Source: Mantis religiosa
Lineage: Eukaryota; Arthropoda; Insecta; Mantodea; Mantidae
Assembly: GCA_030765055.1 (NCBI GenBank)
Contig: CM060958.1
Coordinates: 109,879,127 to 109,943,126, forward strand
Reading direction: 5' to 3'
Length of the DNA stretch: 64,000 nucleotides
This document shows positions 55,561-64,000 of the stretch, in pieces (position 1 is the stretch's first letter; each line of letters starts with the position of its first letter). A program made the translations under genes and the position numbers. Below the pieces are notes generated by a model. It searched no databases. It was not told where the DNA came from and saw only the letters and a list, made by a program, of their open reading frames with translations.

Positions 55561-58500
55561 TAACATATCCTGCTAGTAATTCTGTTATCCTTAACGAAGG
55601 AAGCTACATAATCTCAGGTTGGGTAGAATTCCAGGCCCACTTGGGTCATTTCATTGAATCCACTCTTTCTCTAATAGCCCTTCGCCGTTGACGGATGTTA
55701 ATTAAAAAATTACTGTTGCGTGGCTGCCGTACTTCCCCGGCTGAGTGCCTTTTATACGACTTCTGCATTTAGGACCCACAGTCATCCTGGGTAAAAACTA
55801 ACTTTCACATCTCATCACCAGACCTGCTGACTTCACATGTTTGGTCTAATTCGCTATAATGGCTCAATGCTAATAATGGATCATAGGTTCGGATCCTGTC
55901 TTGTACAGCGATGTCTAGCGGTGCGCCCTGAAGCGCTCCACTCGGCTAATTACAAGCCGGCACGGAGGGCCGTTATCGACTACCAGGGTCCAAGCCCCTC
56001 GGGACATATCTACCGGCTGTTTAATTACGTTAGTCTCTCATTCGGAATTCTGGCGATGTTACTCATAATCCTGAGTTGCACCTTACTCGCCAAACATCCC
56101 CCAGTGTCAACATTACCCCCGGCTAACACAAGTGTTTGCTTATTTCACATTTAGATAGATCTCGCACTCGATACAAAACGATACACCATAATGAGGGCGT
56201 TTCCTCTTAGGACTTCCAAGAACTGAGGTGACACTACGGTTACGTATGGGATTTGCTTTAGCGAGGTCCGGGGGTTCGATTTCAGAACACCGCGTGTTCT
56301 GACTTAAAGATTTTACGTGGTTATACCTTGTCACTTCGTCGAATGCCACGATTTACCTTCTATCGGTTTTTTTCAATTCATTTTCTTATCATCTTTCAAG
56401 TGTGATTTCATCCGCGTGATGTACATGGTGCCGGGCAGATGGTGGAAATGCTTGCGCATTATAAATGCTGAGCAAGGGGGTATGGTACTGTGTGGACGCT
56501 GTCCACACCTGGTGGTATGACGCTTGAGCCTGGAGTGATAACTGCACAGAAGGTCTTGGGGGCCCGGGATGAAGTCTTAGCACTTATTAGGGACATGAGC
56601 GAGTTTAGTTTCACTATCAGCCTTGGCAAGGTACCGCAAAGCCTGTTATCGTGACGTCATAATACTGATAGTGAGAAATGCACCCACCACGTCTCTGTGT
56701 ATTCAATGTGCGAAGTGTTTGGGTATATATCAGTATATTTTGCTGCTGGATATTTAAATTATGGATGTTTCTCAAAGAGATATTATATATATCACATGTA
56801 TTTAATTAACTTTGCAATTACATTCACTCAGTTATACGTTAGAATTGATTGAAAAAAATGAAGAGCCACTACTCAGCCACATTCATAACTTATGTTCTCA
56901 TTCTATAATTAAATTTCAATCTTAATACATGAATGTACTCACTACATCCGTTTCATATAGTGATTAAATAGGAAAGCAATTCAGATGGCTCCGCTATTCG
57001 ATTCCAGTGGCGTCGACACTATGACTTTCGGTTTTTCTTTATTTTCTAGGATTGCTAGGCAGGTTCCCCTTCTACTATGAATTTTCTATCCCCATAATGT
57101 TCCTTCAGTTGTTTCAGGGTAATAGGACCACGCTTCGGCGGTTGGTATGTAGCGGTAGGACGGTAGACTTGAGCTCTGGGGACTACAGAGCCCTCTTTTC
57201 CGGGAGTTGTCTCATTTCCACGGTATCCTAGACGTTTTCTGACAAGGCTCGTCCATGGTAGTGCACAACGTCGTTCGGATCTTGTCTCCTTTTGAGTCTT
57301 CCCTATTTAGATTATGTCTTAAGAATCACATGGGAAGCAAAAAGTGGCCCATCTTTGTCTACTTGTAACGTTTATGGACTAGTTAGTTTAAGCTCTTTCC
57401 TATGAGTGCTCCAAAATATTAATTCAGTTCTAAATGATCCTATGTTTCCAAAATGTTCTGATATATTTAATGTTTCTCTTTGTCCATGTTTATGTAATTT
57501 ATGGAGATAAATGGAGTTCAAAATTCTCTCTATAAAAAGAGAGGTAAACGTTCCTCTATTTATTATCTATTATTTATGATAAAGTGTTAAAAGCGAAGCT
57601 TCATAGGAATGATTTTGAAAGAGCATAGAGAGATGAGCATAAAATTGCTTACAACATGCATATCTACATTTTATAGACTATCTTCAAAATGTATAGATAC
57701 ATTATAGATTATGAATTAGGCGAGAAGAAACGTAGTAGCACCATTAACATAAAGGAATGAGTAATTTCTATAAACTATAAAATAATGGAAAGTCTAAACC
57801 TTGCAGTTTATTATATGACCTATTTCGTTTTTACAGTCTTCACTTGTTTCAGTTTAATATAAGCGATGACAACACGATAGCCAGGGAAGCAGACCTTGAG
57901 AGTAATTTGGCTGTTTCAAGAATGTCATTAGTTTATGGTATTTACTAATGACTTTGTTATCTTTTACACCGAGTTGCAGCTAGATCATAGAGTAATTTGA
58001 CCTTTATGTTGGAGATATCAATGTTCCGGTCTCAATTTCGATATTCGACAGTAGCACATTTTTATATTATGTTTTATGCTATTTCTTACAGCCTTCTTAA
58101 CATTTTTAATTTATTGATCATAAACATGGCATGTAAGAAGGACTTGCATTCCATAAAAAAGTGGATACTGATTTTTAGGTTCCTTGATGTAAAAAAGGAA
58201 TTTAGAAAAATATTTCCACGCAGGTGCGTGTGTCCATAGGCCTGTGAACGGCACAGTAATTGGTTAAGTACCAAAGTTGGTAGTTAAATAAATTATTCAA
58301 GAAAGAAATATGAAGATTTTTAAGACACTTCCCCTCCCAAACCACCCTTTAAGTATCTCAAAAAGTCTTTGACAGTTTTATTCAAATTTAATATTTCGAT
58401 GACAAATGAAATGTTTGAGAATAGCCCTCTGAAGTCCTTTTCATTGTTGAGGACTTTGACACAGCTGTTAAAACGTAAATCTTACTGCCTTTCTTTTTAA

Positions 58501-59499
58501 TATAGGTATTCACTGTTAAGGGTTTAAATTTTGAAATACTTTTGAAATACTTATGTCTTTCTCAGGTTTGTGATACTTTCTTATTTTTATGTTCTAGATT
58601 GTAACATACTTAGAATACGTTGAACTTAATACCAGGTTTAGTATTTAACCAACTTATCATTTTTGGATTATGTTCTTGATATATTCATGGATCATTTTCT
58701 AAAAATGTCTTTTAAGACAGTTGATAGTAGTTGATAGCCCATAGTTCACGACTATGTTAAAAGTACAGAACTCTTTTGCCAAGTCTTCAAAAGCTGTGAA
58801 CACGCTGGTAATGCCAACTTTGGTTTGTTGCGCAAAATGACAATCGCCTGATTCAAGATGGCTGTGAATCGGAGCTAAATGATACCTGTATAAAATTGCG
58901 GGCCATTTGAATGTTAATACGGTCTATATTGAAGCTGTTGACATTTTGCAAGTAGCAGAGAGAGTAAAACTAGAATTGTTGTCCGAAAAATCAAGAAACC
59001 ATTACAACATGGCATACAAAAAGTTCCTGGACAACAAGTAAATTGTAATGTATTAATTAATTAAATCTTTCTTATTTCAGTTTCATCGTTTCATTATTTC
59101 TACTGCTTCATTTATGTAGAATGTTGCTTTTTTCAAATCATATTGGTAACATTGTTGCTACGCAAAACAAATGAACATCGCAACCCGATGAATATCATGA
59201 GCATGAGAAAGATAAAACAATATCATATATACATATATTCAGGACTGTCTAAAATAGTTAACAGGATTTTATGTTGTTCGCAGGCCTCGGCTAGAAGCCT
59301 CGTTTTGGAATCACACATATTCTTCTTCTTCTTCCTTAATCGCCATCTTATACCACTACGTGGTGCCAAGTTATTATTGTCCCTCTTAACTCTTATACAG
59401 GTTGAGGAACGGAATCTCTGGTTCTATGAGAGAGAGAATCCAGGATGGGTGATCAGTTCGATGCCTGGTATGAGATTGAGGTAGGGGATGGCAAAATGA
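55561..59499. other. 3.9 kb repeat-poor stretch, no supported gene
   Basis: The longest stretch without a recognised repeat. Frames reach 105 codons (55837-56154, plus) and 113 codons (59143-59484, plus) without recognisable domains. Weak tRNA-like words near 55880 and 56265 were not convincing. It is AT-rich from 56700 to 59300. Confidence 0.4.
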
Positions 59500-60030
59500 C
59501 AGTTAACTGCAGAGTTACTACCCCCATTAGTCCTGGACCCATAGGACCCAGGCCTCCTTAATACCCGGGAGCGATGGATACTCTGGGGCTCTTTCCATAG
59601 GGCAATACCTTGAGTCTAAGCAGCCCCCCCCCCCCCCCGCTGAGCACAACGTCAGGACGGGATGGAAGTGGATACGCTACTTACGCGTGTCAACCCCGCA
59701 GGGAAGACTACCGAAAACCTCGGTGGAGCCGCCTGATGATCTAGCACACCTTCTACTAGTTCTGAAGGCTAGTACCCGAGACTTATTAGGCAACCTCCTA
59801 CCCCCTTCGCGCGGCCGTAACCTAGCCGGAGGTACCCAATTCCCCGTGGGTGTCGGGAACATACTGCCCCCTCGAGTCCAACCCAATTCGGATAACTCCC
59901 CTACGGGAGGGGCTCGGCAGTTCGGCCCGAGGTTCCTCTGGTAACGTCAGTGGTACCACGAGTGCTAAGGGTTTGCAGCGCCCGCACCTCGGCAGCTGAA
60001 GAGGACGGATCCCCCTCCCCTACGGGGATT
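59500..60030. mobile_element. GC-rich retroposon D, copy 2 (reverse of copy 1)
   Basis: Reverse-oriented match to 30777-31294, with 'gggaggggctcggcagttcg', 'ccaacccaattcgga' and 'ggacggatccccctccccta' as clear shared blocks. A 16-18 base C run lies at about 59622-59639. Its right end meets a SINE F. No target duplication was found. Confidence 0.75.
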
Positions 60031-60039
60031 GCTGAATGA

Positions 60040-60213
60040 CACCGAGATGAAATGATATGATAGGAAAGGTGATGATGCAGAAATGCCTGAATGCTGGTGG
60101 GGGAAACCGGAGGGCCTGGAGAAAACCCGCCCCAACGCCACAAATCTCACTTTGGGATCGAACCCGAGCCGCCTGATGAGAGCCAAGTGATCTAACCACT
60201 TGACCACGGAGTG
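60040..60213 (-). mobile_element. SINE F, shortened copy
   Basis: Reversed head 'taaccacttgaccacggagt' and B box 'gggatcgaacccgag' on the right, 'gggggaaaccggagggcctg' and 'gagaaaacccgccccaacgc' in the middle. Two internal deletions compared with 52456-52707. Confidence 0.85.
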
Positions 60214-61624
60214 GCCCATCACACTTACAAAATACAATCTTTTTAATCCTTTTTCTTTTTCTGTATTAAGGAAGCACGAAACGTATATTTTAATAACTCG
60301 GTATCGAAGGAGCTCCACTAGTTACTGTGTGTGGTAAAGATAGTAACAAAATAGCATCAACTGATACAGATGTATGCAACGTAAATATATTTATGGTTTT
60401 GTTTGTCTCCCTTTTAACTTAAATGATCATATTGGTAGCCCTTTTTTGGTATGTGCTGCACATAGGTATGATGTTAAGTGGTACAGAATGGGTTTTAGGA
60501 CGTTACATCAGCACAGGTTGCTATAGAAAACTTCCCACTCCCCAACCGAGGCCCGAGGCCCGAACCCAGGATCTCTCGCACAGCAGTCAAGTGTAGCCTA
60601 CATTTAATTATGCGATTCCTTGAGCCGGTTTGAGATTAATGCGAGAAGTACTATGATCTTGTTGCTGTCCTCACGAGTAAAATGAGAGATGGTGTACAGT
60701 ATTTGCGTTGCAAATGTCTCCCGAACCTGTTCAACGAGGGGAAATGAATCGACTAGCGAACACAAGTTGGTGGTGGTGTGGGTGTGGTACAGACCGCATT
60801 TGTTGGTTGTGTTGTAAAGCCGGTTCCGGAAACACTCCACAGCCGAAATATCCGCCAGGCCGTGGGTTCAATGCCACTTCACTCTCGCATATGAGTACGA
60901 GATCAACTAGTCAATACAATACTACTACACCATTGTATTTGGGCCAAAAAATGCGTTCACTTTGAATACAAACATTTGTGAAATGAATTTTTTAGTACTT
61001 GGAATCATCCATTTTGGTGCAGGAGCCTCTTAGCCTTTATAAAAGAGCTAAAGAGACAGGCAAACTAATTGTATTAATTTCAAAATGCACAGATGAACAC
61101 ATAGGCAATGAGTACTTTCGAGAGAAATTGTAGGTACGTGAAGAACCTATCTGCTAATAAAGACTTAACCAGAATATTAATTGTACTTTGTGACGTACAA
61201 GGTACTCTCAGGGAGGCACCACCTTTATACTTACACATACACCTGAGGGCACGTCTTCCCTCGGGAGCAACAGTGAGGTGAGAGAGGGCATAGTGCGGCT
61301 GTCGACAGAGTTTCTTCACTTTTCTGATACAGACTGGTAGCACTGGCTGGTAGGCATCCCATTCTCGGATACCACCCCTGGGAAGTTTACGGAAAATATT
61401 TTTCCCTGATATACAACGCTGAGACTCCCTTTAACATTGCAACATTGAAATAAATAAGCAGGGAGAAGATAAAGGGGAAGAATGGGGAATGAGGTGAAAA
61501 AGAGAGAAAATAAATTCTCTACAATTTACTGAAAAATTATTTGATTAAATTATCAGATGTGTAACATACTTATATGACAATGAACTGTATACATATTTTT
61601 TTTCACACTACCAGTCTGTAGGAC
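60214..61624. other. No supported gene
   Basis: Frames of 78-87 codons have no motif; no repeat match. A C/G-rich spot at 60540-60570. Confidence 0.4.
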
Positions 61625-61806
61625 AAAGTTTTCCAACGTTAAGTCATATTGAACGATGAAAGAAATGCGCGAAATGATGGTCAAATGAGCCCAGGGTCCA
61701 TAAAGCTTGGAGTAACCAGATATTGGTCTTCCAAGATAAGGGAAAACCCCGGAAAATACCTTATCTAGGTGACCCACTCTGATCGACGCGGGACTTTTGG
61801 AATGTA
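61625..61806 (-). mobile_element. SINE A, head lost
   Basis: Begins 'agttttccaacgttaagtca', keeps the middle and linker ('accttatctaggtgaccca') and ends in a damaged B-box region ('gatcgacgcgggactt'). The rest of the head is absent. Confidence 0.8.
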
Positions 61807-62182
61807 CTCTATGCCCACGACAAGAAGCCTAGAGGGGTATGAAGGGCAGAGGAGCTTGATCCATTGTTTGTTGCAACAATAGGTATTATCTATAGGTGAG
61901 CTATATAACAACACTTGTGTATTTTAAACGAGTCTTCCATCCTTGTCATACTCGGAAGGCAAGCATAGACCCCGGGGAGGCAGCAAAAATGATTACGTTG
62001 CACATTCCTCTAGCTTGCCTTCTTGTCTTGGGCAATCAGTAAGGCTACCGAGGCTAGGACAGGTTTAGGAAAGATAGAATAAGATTGAAGAGTTCTATAC
62101 CACATACAGCCAATAGGATGCTGAGAACAATAAAAGTTAAAGAGCGTCCGCAAATAAAAATTGAATTTCAACTGTTTCACCT
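61807..62182. other. No recognised feature
   Basis: Nothing beyond short frames. Confidence 0.35.
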
Positions 62183-62330
62183 TCTATATATCCCTGGTTC
62201 GTATCTCGTTTTGTGCGATTGACGGTTATGGTTTTTCCTGGGGGTTCCTTTTATTCTGAAAAGGTGAATGTCCAGTCTTTTAAACTCTAATTAGATGTCT
62301 TTCATACATTCATCGTGCAGTATGGGCTAT
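62183..62330 (+). mobile_element. SINE A-like, strongly degraded
   Basis: 'ccctggttcgtatctcgttt', 'tttttcctgggggttccttt', 'tattctgaaaaggtgaatgt' and 'ttcatcgtgcagtatggg' follow the family order but with many changes and deletions. Probably an old copy. Confidence 0.5.
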
Positions 62331-62746
62331 GTAAGTGTAAAATATAGATTTTCTAAAATAAGTGAGGTTATGTTATCTAATAAATTATACCTCAGTTGTT
62401 ATTCTTTATTAATCAAGCAGTTAGTTCTTCTTCAGTGCCCTCTATTTATTCTTAGAGTAACCAACCACGCGCATCATTATGTGGCACGCTTAAAGCACAT
62501 TAACACACATTAATGCAAGTTTGGTATTTTATCGATAGAAAACTTGGGTTGTGAACTCACAAGGTATGGAGTGGCAAAGGACTGATATGTCCAAGATCAT
62601 ATAGATTTGAACTGTGTCAGTTGATATAATATAATAACTGACATACACGATGGCAGGACCTAAAACAAACAGAATAAATCTAGTAGGTATACTTCATCGA
62701 TCATAAAACGCGTAAAGGTTTGTACGATTAAGGATAGCCCATAGCA
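62331..62746. other. No recognised feature
   Basis: A 72-codon frame begins inside the old SINE. Nothing else is seen. Confidence 0.35.
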
Positions 62747-62897
62747 ACTGGCCTCTGTGGCGTGTCCGCTGCACATTCAAGTGGACTCCAGTTTAAATCT
62801 CGGTCAGGGCAAGTTATTTGCACAAGGTTTCTTTCCTTATCCTGAAAAGATCATTTGAGCATTATTCCGTCCATTTCATTCATCGTCTGATATGTAC
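62747..62897 (+). mobile_element. SINE A, internally deleted
   Basis: Head 'ctctgtggcgtgtccgctgc', B-box region 'cagtttaaatctcggtcagg', then 'ttccttatcctgaaaaga' jumps directly to 'tcatttgagcatt', skipping about 50 bases. Ends 'catcgtctgatatg'. Confidence 0.8.
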
Positions 62898-63479
62898 CGA
62901 AATACTTGGAGTACAACCAACATTCCCCGGGTATCGAACCCAGGGCGGTCACCGTGAAGCATGCGATAAATCAGTGCTGTAACCGCGACAATGTTGTGGG
63001 GAGGAGGTGCTCTCTCGATCGATGGGACGGGTTATACAGCTTGCTAAACCTGCCCATAGCGGAACCTTACGCGCCCACGAGCCTTGTTTCCACGAAGAAA
63101 CACTCAACCCCTTAGCGTGCTTCATATTTGGGGAATAAAAGCGTGGGTTGATTAATTAAATTAAGTATAGCACCAAGAAGAAACAAAGGAAAAAGAGAAA
63201 CACAAAGGTATCAGATACTTTTAGTAAATTAAGCATTTTTTTCCTTTAATACACTAATCGAATATAATAGCAGAATTAAAGAGAAAGTATTAGATTTAGA
63301 AATATGGAAATTGAGGAAGGAAAGGAAGATTATGCTTCAGGAAATTAAGAAAATAAGATCAATTTAGTGTTAGAATGTTCCGGTATAGACCACCGAAACA
63401 ACTGATTTATAAGAAGTTTCTAAACAGAAATGAATGAGAGCAGTGAGAAAAGAACTTCTCTGTTGGTTAAGGTTTGCTT
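62898..63479. other. No recognised feature
   Basis: A 69-codon frame has no motif; 63140-63420 is A-rich. Confidence 0.35.
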
Positions 63480-63790
63480 AGGTAGAGCTCAATACTATAG
63501 CCGGGATTGGAACTATGGATCTACTGATTTCCGTCCGGATGCTCTATCTACTGAGCTACCATGGCAACTTGGCAGCAAAACATTAAACTCTCCAACTGGC
63601 ACGTACTTTTTCCCTTAAATCACCGGCAAGGTTTGGACAACTAGAGCCAACTGGAAAAATTTAATGGCATAATGTTGCTACCATGGCAACACACCAACAT
63701 GACGCTAAATTCCCCAACTGACTCATATTTTTCTCGGCAAACTACCAGCAAAGTTGGCGCTATGACATAGATGGTGCTGTGACACTAAGG
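63480..63790 (-). mobile_element. SINE E, minus strand, with a second partial unit
   Basis: Reversed head 'actgagctaccatggcaact' and B-box-like 'gggattggaactatgg' at about 63500-63570, tail 'attaaactctccaactggca' following. A second, headless unit repeats 'gctaccatggcaaca' and 'aaattccccaactgactcat' at 63680-63735. The spacing resembles the tandem unit at 10885-11545. Confidence 0.75.
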
Positions 63791-63795
63791 TAGAA

Positions 63796-64000
63796 GCCCG
63801 CCTCGGTAGTGTAGTGGTAGCATGTCTGCCTCACGTTCAAGAGGTCCCGAGTTCGAATCTGGGTCAGGGTGAGTTACCTGGATAAGGTTTTTTTTTTCCG
63901 GGGTTTTCACTTATCCTGAAAGACGAATGTCGCGTAACTCTAAGCTCTATGGACCCCGGGCTCATTTGAGCATCATTTCACCCATTCCATCCATCGTCCG
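63796..64000 (+). mobile_element. SINE A, near consensus, cut by the window edge
   Basis: Begins GCCCGCCTCGGTAGTGTAGT with A-box-like GTAGTGTAGTGGTAG and B box GAGTTCGAATCTG. All blocks are present up to 'atccatcgtccg', where the window ends. With 46222 it is the best reference for the family. Confidence 0.95.

Noticed and set aside
55880..55990. tRNA-like element with 'ggttcggatcc'
   Set aside because: One B-box-like word without an A box at proper distance or a family body.
63796..63870. Functional tRNA gene
   Set aside because: The A and B boxes are good, but the anticodon stem does not pair and the sequence continues into the SINE A body found at more than 20 places.

Overview
The window looks like non-genic DNA (intergenic or a very large intron) from a large, repeat-rich animal genome. 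I found no intact cellular protein gene, rRNA gene, free-standing tRNA gene, operon or CRISPR array. The transposon types present (Penelope-like elements with GIY-YIG domains, mariner, other Tc1/mariner relatives, Mutator-like and jockey-like fragments, several tRNA-derived SINE families) fit an arthropod. A big-genome insect is my best guess; the species cannot be named from the sequence. Nearly all open frames are short, low-complexity or lie inside repeats.

The dominant feature is one tRNA-derived SINE (called SINE A here, about 220-250 bp). It has more than 20 copies on both strands and one head-to-tail tandem array (13826-14528). Other families recur at lower number: SINE B (about 650 bp), SINE C, SINE E (with a 174-bp tandem array at 10885-11545), SINE F, a GC-rich retroposon 'D', a TA-flanked MITE ('MITE1', four copies) and larger paired repeats F, H and E-rep. 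Family letters are my own labels.

Layout: 1-8.4 kb, scattered SINE A, one SINE B, one half of repeat F and MITE1. 8.4-11.5 kb, a mariner helix-turn-helix fragment, a GIY-YIG fragment, SINE C, a GC-rich block and the SINE E tandem array. 11.5-20.9 kb, AT-rich DNA, a CpG-rich block, the SINE A array, SINE B nested in SINE A, a repeat-poor 3.5 kb and a 750-bp AAT tract. 21-28.5 kb, a Penelope copy with inverted arms, SINE A copies, and repeat F interrupted by a deleted mariner, then SINE B interrupted by MITE1. 28.5-34.5 kb, Mutator-like, mariner and Penelope remnants with nested insertions. 35-41.5 kb, SINE E with nested SINE A and MITE2, repeat H interrupted by a Tc-like element with very long inverted repeats, SINE C and a jockey 3' end. 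41.5-64 kb, a transposase-type helix-turn-helix fragment, a triple SINE nest at 46-47 kb, a second long microsatellite, SINE F, the second repeat H copy and a repeat-poor stretch at 55.6-59.5 kb.

The most informative result is internal. Several insertions can be dated relative to each other, because the window also holds a related copy of the host repeat without the insertion (an empty site). This supports TA target duplication for a mariner, a Tc-like element and a MITE, and it shows that SINE A and SINE B have each inserted into the other. I did not find a new multi-gene system.
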